From: Streptococcus sobrinus DSM 20742 = ATCC 33478
GTDB taxonomy: Bacteria > Bacillota > Bacilli > Lactobacillales > Streptococcaceae
Assembly (NCBI RefSeq): GCF_000686605.1
Contig: NZ_JMLC01000011.1
Span: 1-61,404, forward strand
Direction: 5' to 3'
Length of the DNA stretch: 61,404 nucleotides
The first letter of the stretch is position 1. Each line of letters begins with the position of its first letter. A model generated the notes under the pieces. It was not told where the DNA came from. It ran no database searches and was given only the letters and a program-made list of their open reading frames with translations. Positions 34,236 to 44,179 of this stretch are shown here, piece after piece. A program made the position numbers and the translations under genes.

Positions 34236-34901
34236 ATGGCACATCAAGGGAAAATTTTTATTGTCGAAGATGATCCAACCATCGTCAAGCTGCTTAAGGA
34301 CCACCTGTCTACCGACTATCAGGTGGAAGCCAGTCAAAATTTTCGGGATGTCCGCAGAGAGGTCGAAGCCAGCCAAGCGGATTTGATCTTGATGGATATT
34401 ACTCTGCCTTATTTCAATGGCTTTTATTGGACAACAGAGATTCGTAAGACCATGACCCTACCCATCATTTTTATCTCCTCCAGCGATGATGAGATGGATA
34501 TGGTCATGGCTCTCAATATGGGCGGTGATGACTTTATTTCTAAACCCTTCTCCCTGCCTCTTCTGGATGCTAAGATTCAAGCCTTTCTCCGTCGGGCCCA
34601 GCTCTTTACCAGCGATGATTTTCATTTGGGAGATTTTACTCTTAGCCGAGAAGGAGTTCTCTCAAATGGTTCAGGTCAAGTCAGCCTGTCGCCAACGGAA
34701 AATAAGATTTTGATTATTCTTCTTTCCCATCAAAATCAGGTGGTTTCTAAGGAGGAACTCTTAGAAAAGCTCTGGGAAAATGAAAATTTTATTGACCAGA
34801 ATACCCTCAGTGTCAATATGACTCGCTTAAGAAAGAAGGTCAGCCCACTGGGCTTTGAGCATATTCACACCGTGAGAGGAGTTGGCTATCTACTCAAATG
34901 A
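34236..34901 (+). CDS. BceR-type response regulator
   Basis: The 221-residue OmpR-family regulator has a receiver domain (about 3-117) with EDDPT acid pocket, phospho-acceptor Asp in LILMDITLP (about 53), and FISSSDDE/SKPF. The C-terminal winged helix carries NTLSVNMTRLRKKVSPLGFEHIHTVRGVGY. It should activate the upstream transporter promoter through the TTACAAAATTGTAA-like site. AAAGGA precedes the ATG and the stop overlaps the kinase start by four bases. Confidence 0.93.
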   Translation: MAHQGKIFIVEDDPTIVKLLKDHLSTDYQVEASQNFRDVRREVEASQADLILMDITLPYFNGFYWTTEIRKTMTLPIIFISSSDDEMDMVMALNMGGDDFISKPFSLPLLDAKIQAFLRRAQLFTSDDFHLGDFTLSREGVLSNGSGQVSLSPTENKILIILLSHQNQVVSKEELLEKLWENENFIDQNTLSVNMTRLRKKVSPLGFEHIHTVRGVGYLLK

Positions 34902-35839
34902 TTAGAAAATATCTGCAAGAATACAGCATTTGGTATGTCATTTATGGTCTCATGATGGGGCTCTTTCTCCTGACCTTCTGGCTCTACCATTTACCTATCG
35001 TCTACTTTGTCAATAGCCTAGCCCTCAATCTCCTGATTCTCCTAGGCATGACGGTCTGGTTTTTTTTGAGATTTCGCAGAAAAATGCTTGACTTAGAAAC
35101 CTATACCGCTGATTTAGGCCTAGAGGAGTCCCTTCTTCCCAGTGACCAAGCCTACCTAGCCATTATTGCTGAATTGGAGGCCAAGGAAGCAGACAGTCAG
35201 TTGCAGGCCACCAGCCAAATCAAGCAGTTGGAGGCCATGGTCAAGATGTGGTCCCACCAGATGAAGGTACCCATTTCGGCTCTATCCCTCATGGCTCAGA
35301 CTGATAATTTGGACAAACAGGAGGTCAGGCAGCAGCTACTCCGCTTGCAGAATTATCTCTCAACTCTCCTGGCCTACTTCAAATTCAGTCAACACCAAGA
35401 TGATTTCCGCTTTGAAGCAATCTCTGCCAGAGAGGTCATGGTCAACTTAATCAAGACCTATCGGGTCGCCTGCCTGGCCAAGGAGCTGTCCGTTGAGATT
35501 GAGGGAGACTGGCAGGTTAAGACCGATAAGAAGTGGCTGACCTTTGCCCTGTCGCAAATTTTGGACAATGCCATCAAATACTCTAAGCAATCTGGCAGCA
35601 TCACGGTTTTTATGAGCGAGACAGGTCTGGCTCTTAGCGACCAAGGCCTGGGGATTCTTCCAGAAGACCTACCGAGACTGTTTGATGAAGGCTTTACGGG
35701 TTACAATGGTCATGAACACCAGAAGGCTACTGGCCTGGGTCTTTATATGACCAAACAAATCCTTGATAGTCTGGGACTTTCCATCCAAGTCACCAGCCAA
35801 GCAGGCCAAGGAACGACCGTCTGGGTGGGAAAACATTAG
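34898..35839 (+). CDS. BceS-type intramembrane-sensing histidine kinase
   Basis: The 313-residue kinase has two N-terminal membrane helices (about 13-33 and 37-57) with almost no extracellular loop. This is the mark of intramembrane-sensing kinases that read the state of a BceAB partner. The H-box is MWSHQMKVPISALSLM (about 117-132). The ATPase domain has LDNAIKYSKQSG (N box), LSDQGLGI (G1) and GLGLYMTKQI (G2). It is translated from the ATGA overlap with the regulator gene. Confidence 0.93.
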   Translation: MIRKYLQEYSIWYVIYGLMMGLFLLTFWLYHLPIVYFVNSLALNLLILLGMTVWFFLRFRRKMLDLETYTADLGLEESLLPSDQAYLAIIAELEAKEADSQLQATSQIKQLEAMVKMWSHQMKVPISALSLMAQTDNLDKQEVRQQLLRLQNYLSTLLAYFKFSQHQDDFRFEAISAREVMVNLIKTYRVACLAKELSVEIEGDWQVKTDKKWLTFALSQILDNAIKYSKQSGSITVFMSETGLALSDQGLGILPEDLPRLFDEGFTGYNGHEHQKATGLGLYMTKQILDSLGLSIQVTSQAGQGTTVWVGKH

Positions 35840-35847
35840 TAAGAAGG

Positions 35848-35875
35848 CTGTTCATCTTATGATGGACAGTTTTTT
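35848..35875 (+). terminator. Terminator of the two-component genes
   Basis: CTGTTCATC-ttat-GATGGACAG is followed by six T. Confidence 0.85.
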
Positions 35876-35896
35876 CATGGGTTAAAAGCTAGTAAA

Positions 35897-35928
35897 TGTA
35901 AGCGTTAACGCTCGAAAACTTGTATAAT
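35897..35928 (+). promoter_or_regulatory. cre-like site and promoter of the SDR pseudogene
   Basis: TGTAAGCGTTAACG (35897-35910) matches the CcpA cre consensus except for the last base, and TATAAT follows at 35923-35928. This suggests the gene served carbohydrate metabolism before it was broken. Confidence 0.6.
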
Positions 35929-35960
35929 AAAACTGTATTACTAATTAGGAGGATTATCTT

Positions 35961-36752
35961 ATGGATTTGGGACTTAAAGGAAGAACGGTTATTATTACTG
36001 GTGGTGCCAGTGGTATCGGTAAGGCTACTGCCCAAGCTTTTGCAGCATAAGGAGCTAATCTGGCTTTGGCTGATTTAAATCAGGCTGGCCTAGAGGCTAT
36101 GAAGGACAGTATTAAGAACGTCAAGGTCCATGTTGAACAGGTTGATATTACCGATGCTAAGGCCTGCGAAGAGTTTGTCGCTAATGTTGCCAAGGAATTC
36201 GGTCGGATTGATGTCCTCTGCAATAATGCAGGGACCGGAATGATGGGGGACCTCCTGACCTTCCCGGAAGAGGTCTTTAGAAAGCATGCGGACCTGATGA
36301 TGTATGCACCAATTCGCTTGATGAACCTCTGTATTCCTCATTTTAAGGAAAATGGTTGGGGTTCTATCGTGACCATGGCCTCCATGTTTGGTAAGCAACC
36401 AGGTGGCTTGCTTAGCTATGATGCCATCAAGGCAGCCGATATTATGATTAGCAAGGATTACTCAAATTATTGTGCTCCATTTAATGTCAATGTCAATTCT
36501 GTCTGCCCTGGACCAGTGGCAACGCCACTTTGGTATGAAAAAGGCCAACTGGGAGATCAGTTGGCAGCTGTAACAGGAAAAAGTGTCGAAGAATCTATCA
36601 AATGGTTCGCCGAAACCAACATTCCTATGCAAAGATTTGCTGAGCCCGAAGAAATAGCCAATGCAGCGGTTTATCTGGCTTCAGTACCGGGTCACTACAT
36701 CACTGGAACGGCTCTCAATGTCGATGGTGGTACGGTCAAGACAATCGTTTAA
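35961..36752 (+). pseudogene. Short-chain dehydrogenase/reductase with premature TAA at codon 30
   Basis: From ATG 35961 (after AGGAGG) the frame gives MDLGLKGRTVIITGGASGIG, with the Rossmann TGxxxGIG, then AQAFAA and a TAA at 36048-36050. The same frame continues without shift as GANLALADLNQ, NNAGTG, a serine region with SIVTMASMFG, YDAIK (active Tyr/Lys) and VYLASVPGHYITGTALNVDGG to 36752. So one base change (probably GAA or CAA to TAA) breaks a 263-residue enzyme. Internal starts would lose the cofactor site. The cre site suggests a sugar-acid or polyol dehydrogenase. Confidence 0.88.
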
Positions 36753-36762
36753 TAATAAGGTT

Positions 36763-36786
36763 AAAGGCAGCCCAGCTGTCTTTTTT
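36763..36786 (+). terminator. Terminator after the SDR pseudogene
   Basis: GGCAGC-cca-GCTGTC is followed by six T. It also lies between converging genes. Confidence 0.7.
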
Positions 36787-36794
36787 ACATGCCA

Positions 36795-37001
36795 CTAAAA
36801 GTAGAAGAGCTCTTCGAATTTTTTATCCAAGGCAATGCAGATAATCAAGGCCAGTTTAGCCGTTGGACTGTACTGACCCGTTTCTATAGACGAAATCGTA
36901 TTGCGAGAGACTCCGACCAGTTTTGCTAAAGCTCTCTGAGAGAGCTTTTTTTCTTTGCGGGCTTCCCTAAGGTGGTTCTTTAGAATTAGTTTTTCTTCCA
37001 T
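36795..37001 (-). CDS. XRE-family transcriptional regulator (Cro-like)
   Basis: The 68-residue protein is a single helix-turn-helix domain: REARKEKKLSQRALAKLVGV then SRNTISSIETGQYSPTAKLA, and the usual CIALDKKFEELFYF tail. It is the last gene of a three-gene minus-strand unit after two paralogous membrane proteins. Small XRE proteins paired with such membrane proteins are common in Firmicutes. Two palindromes upstream of the first gene are its likely targets. Confidence 0.9.
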   Translation of the reverse strand: MEEKLILKNHLREARKEKKLSQRALAKLVGVSRNTISSIETGQYSPTAKLALIICIALDKKFEELFYF

Positions 37002-37005
37002 ATAA

Positions 37006-37317
37006 TCACCTTAGGTAGAAAAATAGATAAGCAATAGTCGCAATTGCCATTGTGGTTGAAAAAATTGCCATGAATAGGTGTAATTTTTTTCTGGCAGAGT
37101 TAAACTTTCCCCAGTCTTCAAAAGCTAAAGTGGCAAAACATATGATAAAGAGGTTAGCTTTAATATCTGGTCTATTATATTGAAGTAGACCAAGCCCAAG
37201 GCAGAGGTAAGCTAAAAATAGCGTCGTTTGACTTGTCCAACGCTCAATCTTGTTTCTTTCTCCTTCGTCTATATACGTCTTATTTTGTGCTTTCTTTAAA
37301 ATATCTTTTTTATTCAT
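37006..37317 (-). CDS. Small membrane protein (DUF6442-like), paralogue 2
   Basis: The 103-residue protein begins MNKKDILKKAQNKTYIDEGE and has three hydrophobic helices after a charged N-terminus. The N-terminal MxKKDILKKAQ is shared with the next upstream gene, so the two are tandem duplicates. I start at 37317; upstream in-frame starts fall in the spacer. Function is unknown; it may be a sensor or partner of the XRE regulator that follows 4 bases later. Confidence 0.82.
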   Translation of the reverse strand: MNKKDILKKAQNKTYIDEGERNKIERWTSQTTLFLAYLCLGLGLLQYNRPDIKANLFIICFATLAFEDWGKFNSARKKLHLFMAIFSTTMAIATIAYLFFYLR

Positions 37318-37351
37318 TGTGTAGTCTTTCCTTTGCTTTCCCCAGTTAGGT

Positions 37352-37651
37352 TCAAAAGATATAACTATATAAACTAGCAATTAGCAATAAGAGTGAACAG
37401 GTGCTACCCAACAGGTAGGGGAGTTTTCGGGTAATGAAGTAATAGCCCAGTTGGGTAAAGAGACTAGTTGACCATAAGATGATTTCTAAATCATAAATGT
37501 CTCTTCCCCTAACAGATTGAATCGCAACGAGAATGGCAGTTACAATGTATAAAAATACCAAAGTCATCGTTGAGAAAGCTAGCTGATTCCTTTCCGTACG
37601 CTCATCGTTACCTTCCTTTTGTGCCTTTTTTAAAATATCCTTCTTATCCAT
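37352..37651 (-). CDS. Small membrane protein (DUF6442-like), paralogue 1
   Basis: The 99-residue protein begins MDKKDILKKAQKEGNDERTE and has three hydrophobic helices. It is the promoter-proximal gene of the XRE unit. The start at 37651 follows AGAAAGGACTGCT; the frame's upstream part lies over the operators and should be discounted. Function is unknown. The pairing with its paralogue and an XRE protein is also echoed by the unit at 55.2-56.1 kb. Confidence 0.82.
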   Translation of the reverse strand: MDKKDILKKAQKEGNDERTERNQLAFSTMTLVFLYIVTAILVAIQSVRGRDIYDLEIILWSTSLFTQLGYYFITRKLPYLLGSTCSLLLLIASLYSYIF

Positions 37652-37664
37652 AGCAGTCCTTTCT

Positions 37665-37723
37665 GCCAAGTTTACTTGGCGTTTTTCTGATTTTAGTTTA
37701 ACATTGCCAAGTTTACTTGTCAA
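37665..37723 (-). promoter_or_regulatory. Paired XRE operators
   Basis: GCCAAGT-tt-ACTTGGC (37665-37680) is a perfect palindrome. A second copy, GCCAAGTTTACTTGTC, lies at 37706-37721, 41 bases away. CCAAGTTTACTTG is common to both. They flank the expected promoter of the minus-strand unit, fitting autoregulation. Confidence 0.7.
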
Positions 37724-37832
37724 CATGATTCTGCCATTTTATTTGATTAAGTCATTAAGACCTCCCCAATCTCCCACCTTCGCCGAATCCCCAAAAGTGA
37801 AAGTGTTATAATAGTCAAAAAGGAGGCGACCC

Positions 37833-38303
37833 ATGCAAAATCAGCCCGTTCTCAATCGTCTTGACCTCAAGATAACCCTTTCAGTTCTTATTACGATTGG
37901 TCTTTCTTGGATTATTCCCTGGCTTTCTCCTTTGCCTGCAGCTATCTCGGCCCTACTCTGCGTTCAAGGCCAAGGAGTGGCCAGTCTCAAGGCGGGTTGG
38001 AATCGTCTTTTAGCCACTCTGATTGGTGGGATTTTAGGTGAGATCGTTGCCTTGACCTACACTAAATGGCAGGCCCATTGGTTACTCTTTCTCCAACTCT
38101 TGGTGACAATTTTTCTGACCCTTTGGTTGAGCAAAATCGTCAAACTTCCGCCCTTTATCTCCCGCATAGCCGTCCTGACCCTCTTGGTCGTCATTTATGT
38201 CGGTGAGGACCACAGTTTGGCCTATGTGGTCTATCGCTGGCTAGCGACCCTAGTTGGAGCAGTAGTAGCTTGGCTTGTTTCCCTATCTTTAAAAAATGAC
38301 TAG
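37833..38303 (+). CDS. FUSC/aromatic acid exporter-like membrane protein
   Basis: The 156-residue protein has four to five hydrophobic helices with LDLKITLSVLITIGLSWIIP, PAAISALLCVQ and LKAGWNRLLATLIGGILGEIV. This is the N-terminal half of the FUSC/DUF939 (aromatic acid exporter) family; the usual cytoplasmic C-terminal half is absent, which is common in short Firmicute versions. The substrate is unknown. AAAGGAGGCG precedes the ATG, and TATAAT lies at 37808-37813. Confidence 0.8.
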   Translation: MQNQPVLNRLDLKITLSVLITIGLSWIIPWLSPLPAAISALLCVQGQGVASLKAGWNRLLATLIGGILGEIVALTYTKWQAHWLLFLQLLVTIFLTLWLSKIVKLPPFISRIAVLTLLVVIYVGEDHSLAYVVYRWLATLVGAVVAWLVSLSLKND

Positions 38304-38346
38304 TACTAGGAAAGCATTGCCAATAGCAGAGCTGATAAAAAGAAAA

Positions 38347-38399
38347 CCGAGCATCCCAAATTTAGAATAAATTTTCTAGGTCTGAGATGTTCGGCTTTT
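38347..38399 (+). terminator. Terminator between converging FUSC-like and lysS genes
   Basis: CCGAGCATC pairs with GATGTTCGG around an inner AAATTT/AAATTT hairpin, followed by CTTTTA. The gap 38400-38571 has two further small hairpins and no gene. Confidence 0.55.
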
Positions 38400-38571
38400 A
38401 TTGTTATACAGGCAGGACAGCCTAGAGCTTGCTCTCTTACTGACTTCCAGTCTTATTTTATTTCATGCTTGAAAGTGAAGAAGCCCAGTGGGCTCCTTCA
38501 GCAACGATTCAAAAAATGTGGGAAATCGCTGTGCTAGGAAAGCGGCAACAGGGCTTTCCTTTAGGTCCACG

Positions 38572-40230
<1,659 letters not shown>

Positions 40231-40333
40231 TTAGTAAAGAAATTGAAATATTTCTAATTTTTATTACCATTTACTTTTCTTACTTCCCTTATTTATGAAA
40301 AGCAAAAAACGATAATTTTTGGGAGGATTATCA

Positions 40334-41422
40334 ATGCGTAAAAAAGAAGTTCTGGGGTGTGCTCTGATGATGGGTGCCCTTGTTTTGCCAATGTCTTTAG
40401 AAGCCAAGGTGGCTGCTAATAGCTTTTATGACAATCAAACAAATGCTCAGCGGGCAGATATTACTAATTGGGTAGCTAGTACGCCAGCACAAATTAGTAA
40501 CAATATGGCCTCGCAAAAGATTAATACCAATCATTTGGATGGGGAACGCTATGTTATTCAATGGGGGGATACCCTTTGGGGAATTTCCCAGGCAACGGGA
40601 ATCTCTGTGCAAAAGTTAGCCTACGATAACCATATCACGAATGTTGACCTGATTTATGCGGGGGATATCCTGATTCTCAAGCGTGACGGTCAGGTGCCAA
40701 AGGATTATAACTATAAGGGTTCTGGTCGCAATGTTGCCCAAACCACCATTAACATTAACTACACCTACCAGGAAAATAACACAGTTGTTATCGTTAACAA
40801 TACTTCTTTCTATGAAGATAATCATATTGAACACAACTATCCAAGACAAGATGAGAAGGCCGGTAGTTCAATAAATGATAGCTTATCAGTTGAAGAAGAT
40901 GGCGGCAAACAGGAAACAACCCTAAGCGAGGCCGATTATCAAGATGCTGTTCAAGATGAACTCAACAAGTTGATTAGTGAGGGCGGTGATAAGCAGGTTG
41001 ATTTTCTCACCCATGCGACTGATACAGGCAGTCAAGTTAATGAATTAACTGAAAAAGAACTCTATGACAGTGAAGAAAAGCTTGATGTTAAAGGTATGGC
41101 TTCCACTAAAGAAGGGGCCAAAGCAACAGCTAAAGCCATCTATACACAATTAGAGGCAGATGGTAAACTGTCTGAATTGACGGATGCTGTCAAAGCTCAA
41201 ATCACTGTTACTATTGTTGATAAGACAGAAATTGACTTTAATGTAACACTCTATAATGAAACTAAGGAATCGACGCAAGACAGTTCATCAAGCAGCACTA
41301 GCGGTAGAGAGAGTGACGACAAATCTTCTAGCAGCAGTAGTCGTGATGATTCCTACGATGATTCAAATTCAGACTCCAGCCAGACAGAATCGTCTGACTC
41401 TGTTACAGACTATGATGAGTAA
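40334..41422 (+). CDS. Secreted LysM-domain cell-wall protein with Ser/Asp-rich tail
   Basis: The 362-residue protein has a signal peptide (about 1-28, cleavage near EAKVAA), a LysM domain that binds peptidoglycan (about 73-116: RYVIQWGDTLWGISQATGIS to YAGDILIL) and a long acidic region. The last 45 residues are a Ser/Asp tract (QDSSSSSTSG, DDSYDDSNSDSS). No LPxTG anchor is seen, so attachment is by LysM. No catalytic domain is obvious. It has a strong consensus promoter and is followed 25 bases later by another exported protein. I use ATG 40334 after GGGAGG. Confidence 0.85.
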   Translation: MRKKEVLGCALMMGALVLPMSLEAKVAANSFYDNQTNAQRADITNWVASTPAQISNNMASQKINTNHLDGERYVIQWGDTLWGISQATGISVQKLAYDNHITNVDLIYAGDILILKRDGQVPKDYNYKGSGRNVAQTTININYTYQENNTVVIVNNTSFYEDNHIEHNYPRQDEKAGSSINDSLSVEEDGGKQETTLSEADYQDAVQDELNKLISEGGDKQVDFLTHATDTGSQVNELTEKELYDSEEKLDVKGMASTKEGAKATAKAIYTQLEADGKLSELTDAVKAQITVTIVDKTEIDFNVTLYNETKESTQDSSSSSTSGRESDDKSSSSSSRDDSYDDSNSDSSQTESSDSVTDYDE

Positions 41423-41447
41423 TCAATAAAAGGGAGAGGGAGAAATC

Positions 41448-41930
41448 ATGACAAAACGTAAAATAATGTCTATTGTGGCAGCAGTACTCCTTGCCTGTGT
41501 TGTAGCAGGTGGTAGCTTTTATTATTATGCTAGCCATCATGTGGCCAGTATGATTCTAGGTCATGCCTATCAGTATACGAGTAGGCTAGATGGAAAAGAT
41601 AACAGCCGGACTATGTATATTGCTTTTTCGGGAAATAGTGATAAGGCAATTGTCACCCAGGACAAATCAGAAGTCTTAAAGGCTATTCAGAGTGATGACC
41701 AATTTGAAAAAATTTATAAGACACAAAGCAAGAACGCCAGTTGGAAATATAAGGCTAATGGTAATAAGCTGACCCTAGGGAAAGTTGAAAATAAGCAACT
41801 TTCTCAATGGCAGTATAACAGTATCTTAGCCTTTGGAAAGCATTTTAGTTCTAGTAATTTCACCTACCAGATTGCCAAAGCTGGTCAGGGTCAGGTTAAA
41901 CAAAAGATGACCTTTAAGCAGATTGACTAG
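41448..41930 (+). CDS. Membrane-anchored extracellular protein of unknown function
   Basis: The 160-residue protein has an N-terminal hydrophobic helix (about 6-25) with a cysteine in VLLACVVAGGS. The residues around it (LLAC) fit a lipobox, so it may be a lipoprotein. The rest is basic, with DKAIVTQDKSEVLKAIQSDD and TLGKVENKQLSQWQYNS. No family was recognised. It follows the LysM gene closely (AAGGGAGAGGG ribosome site) and precedes a terminator, so the two form an operon of surface proteins. Confidence 0.75.
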   Translation: MTKRKIMSIVAAVLLACVVAGGSFYYYASHHVASMILGHAYQYTSRLDGKDNSRTMYIAFSGNSDKAIVTQDKSEVLKAIQSDDQFEKIYKTQSKNASWKYKANGNKLTLGKVENKQLSQWQYNSILAFGKHFSSSNFTYQIAKAGQGQVKQKMTFKQID

Positions 41931-41988
41931 TAAAAAATAACCTTTGAACAATGGCTATCTTGCTGAAGTCGTAAAAATATTACAATAG

Positions 41989-42016
41989 AGGATCTAGTGA
42001 CGCTAGGTCCTTTTTA
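41989..42016 (+). terminator. Terminator of the LysM operon
   Basis: AGGATCTAG-tgacg-CTAGGTCCT is followed by TTTT. The gap to 42270 has no gene; TGCTACAAT at 42270-42278 is an extended -10 for the next gene. Confidence 0.75.
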
Positions 42017-42308
42017 GTTATTATCTTGGTCAAAAAGTCAACAGAAAACAAGCGGATCTGATTCATCATTTATGATGATTGTTGATAGGTGGTGTCAGCC
42101 CTAGAGCCCTAGGTTAATAGCTAGCTCAGAAGCAGGAGTCCACTTGCCTTGTCTTTTATCTAAGAAAAATTAAAGATTCTTGACAGTTCGACTAAAAAGT
42201 TTGTTTGGAGAATTTTTCTAGCTGAGTTTGACCATTTAATTGGACCTCTCTCCAATTGGCTCTAAACTATGCTACAATAGGAATAATAATATGAAAGGCG
42301 AGACTTGG

Positions 42309-43040
42309 ATGAAAAAATTAAGTCCTAAAGAATTGGCATGGGTTAGGAAGTTTGAAGAAATCAATCACCGTAAGCCAACTACTCGGGAAAGGCGAGCTGC
42401 CTTTGCCCAAAGGAAAAAGGCCTTAAGGAAGAAAAGAGCTGGCCTTTCTAATACTAGTAAAGTTCTTATTACTGTCTTAATTTTTACCTTATTAGTGGTC
42501 TTGACAATTTTAGTCTTGCAGCTGCGAGATGATAAAAAAGAGCTGGCCCAGTCTCGCAAGGAGGCACAGCTCACAAAAAAGGACGGTTCTTCTTCAAAAT
42601 CAGGCGCTTCCAGCGGCTCAACAAGTTCTTCAATAAGTCGGAAAGACTCGGAGAATTCATCTAGCTCTTCCTCGGAAGTCTATAGTCAAGAGAGAAAATC
42701 TAAATACTGGAATTCTGACAAGGCAGCTAGTCTAGCAGACTTTATAGATTATTGGGGCCAGAAAATGAACCAACCGGATTATAAAGAAATTTCGGTTGAC
42801 CTCCCCGTTTATTGGAAAGATGGTAGCGAACTCTCTAGGGATGAAACCATTGTTGATGGTTATGAATACTGGTATGGCGACAATAAAGTCCACCGTTATA
42901 TTTTTGTGATTGATTCTACTGGCAAGGGTAAGGTTCTTTACTCCCAAGATAATAGTGGCAGTAAGTACACCGTTACAGAGACTGATAATATAGCCCTTAA
43001 AAATGGATTTGACAAAATTATTAAGGGAGCTAAATTTTAG
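42309..43040 (+). CDS. Membrane-anchored protein with C-terminal DUF4767-like domain
   Basis: The 243-residue protein has a basic cytoplasmic N-terminus (about 1-48, with KPTTRERRAAFAQRKKALRK). One membrane helix (about 51-71), a Ser-rich linker (about 95-125, SSSKSGASSGSTSSS) and an extracellular domain follow; the domain begins LADFIDYWGQKMNQPDYKEI, as in DUF4767 lipoproteins. Function is unknown. I choose ATG 42309 since the -10 at 42273 leaves no leader for the ATG at 42291. The type II topology with a serine linker suggests presentation at the cell wall. Confidence 0.75.
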   Translation: MKKLSPKELAWVRKFEEINHRKPTTRERRAAFAQRKKALRKKRAGLSNTSKVLITVLIFTLLVVLTILVLQLRDDKKELAQSRKEAQLTKKDGSSSKSGASSGSTSSSISRKDSENSSSSSSEVYSQERKSKYWNSDKAASLADFIDYWGQKMNQPDYKEISVDLPVYWKDGSELSRDETIVDGYEYWYGDNKVHRYIFVIDSTGKGKVLYSQDNSGSKYTVTETDNIALKNGFDKIIKGAKF

Positions 43041-43071
43041 TTGAATTGACTTTTTAAAGATTTATCAGAGT

Positions 43072-43100
43072 TTGTCTTTCCCAGTAAAAGATAGTATAAT
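43072..43100 (+). promoter_or_regulatory. Promoter of the HAD hydrolase gene
   Basis: TTGTCT (43072-43077), a 17-base spacer and TATAAT (43095-43100). Confidence 0.7.
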
Positions 43101-43128
43101 TTTGGGTAATAAATTCGAAAGGTCTATC

Positions 43129-44034
43129 ATGATTACTTCTATTGTTTTTGATGTTGACGATACTATTTATGATCAACAGGCACCCTATCGCCAGGCGGTA
43201 GAAAAGTGCTTTCCCGATTTTGACATGAGCCGAATCAACCAAGCCTACATTCGTTTCCGCCATTATTCAGATGTTGGTTTTCCTCGAGTGATGGCTGGTG
43301 AGTGGACAACAGACTATTTCCGCTTTTGGCGATGTAAAGAGACATTGCTAGAATTTGATTATCACGAAATTGATGAGGCAACAGGACGGCATTTTCAAGA
43401 AATCTATGAGGAAGAGCTTGAAAATATCACCATGTTGGATGAAATGCGGATGACTTTGGAATTTCTCAAGGAGAAAGGTGTCTCTATGGGTATTATCACC
43501 AATGGTCCAACCGAGCACCAACTCAAGAAGGTTCGTAAATTGGGTCTCTATGATTATATTGAGCCAGGTCACGTACTTGTCAGTCAGGCAACTGGTTTTC
43601 AAAAGCCTGAGAAGGAAATCTTTAATCTGGCTGCTGAGCAGTTTGGCATGAATCCAGCTACCACGCTTTACGTAGGTGATTCCTATGACAATGATGTAGT
43701 CGGCGCCAAGACAAGTGGTTGGCAGGCTATGTGGTTTAACCATCGTGGTCGGACTCTTAAGCCAGGGACCAAGCCTGTTTATGATGTAGCAATTGATAGC
43801 TTTGAGCAACTCTTCGGAGCTGTTAAAATTCTCTTTGACCTACCTAACAGTAAGTTTTTCTTTGATGCCAATGACAAGGAAAATCCAGTCCTTAAAATGG
43901 GGATTGAAAATGGTCTTATGATGGCTGCTGAGCGGCTCTTAGAAAGTAATATGAGTGTAGATAAGGTTGTTATCCTGCTGCGGCTGACCAAGCAACAGGA
44001 GCGGGTTCTCCGTATGAAATACGCTCTGCCATAG
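43129..44034 (+). CDS. HAD-superfamily hydrolase with extra C-terminal domain
   Basis: The 301-residue protein has HAD motif I FDVDDTIYD (about 7-15, nucleophile Asp), motif II ITNGPTEHQ, motif III Lys in TGFQKPEKEIF and motif IV VGDSYDNDVVGAK. It probably dephosphorylates a small metabolite; the YjjG/YfnB group is nearest by pattern. Residues about 225-301 form an added helical domain (LKMGIENGLMMAAERLLESN, then KQQERVLRMKYALP) not present in short HAD enzymes. I start at ATG 43129 (MITSIVFDVDD), downstream of a good promoter. Confidence 0.88.
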   Translation: MITSIVFDVDDTIYDQQAPYRQAVEKCFPDFDMSRINQAYIRFRHYSDVGFPRVMAGEWTTDYFRFWRCKETLLEFDYHEIDEATGRHFQEIYEEELENITMLDEMRMTLEFLKEKGVSMGIITNGPTEHQLKKVRKLGLYDYIEPGHVLVSQATGFQKPEKEIFNLAAEQFGMNPATTLYVGDSYDNDVVGAKTSGWQAMWFNHRGRTLKPGTKPVYDVAIDSFEQLFGAVKILFDLPNSKFFFDANDKENPVLKMGIENGLMMAAERLLESNMSVDKVVILLRLTKQQERVLRMKYALP

Positions 44035-44053
44035 TTAAAATAAATCTGAAAGC

Positions 44054-44085
44054 CGAGTTTGAAGGAATTTCAAGCTCGTTTTTTT
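44054..44085 (+). terminator. Terminator of the HAD gene
   Basis: CGAG.TTGAA and TTTCAAGCTCG form a stem followed by seven T. Confidence 0.8.
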
Positions 44086-44179
44086 CTCTCTTGGTAGATC
44101 TGACAGCTCAACATCAAGAATTACTGACGTCACTCAGATAGAGGATAGTCGTCTTAAATTACTTTGTCATTACAAAAAA

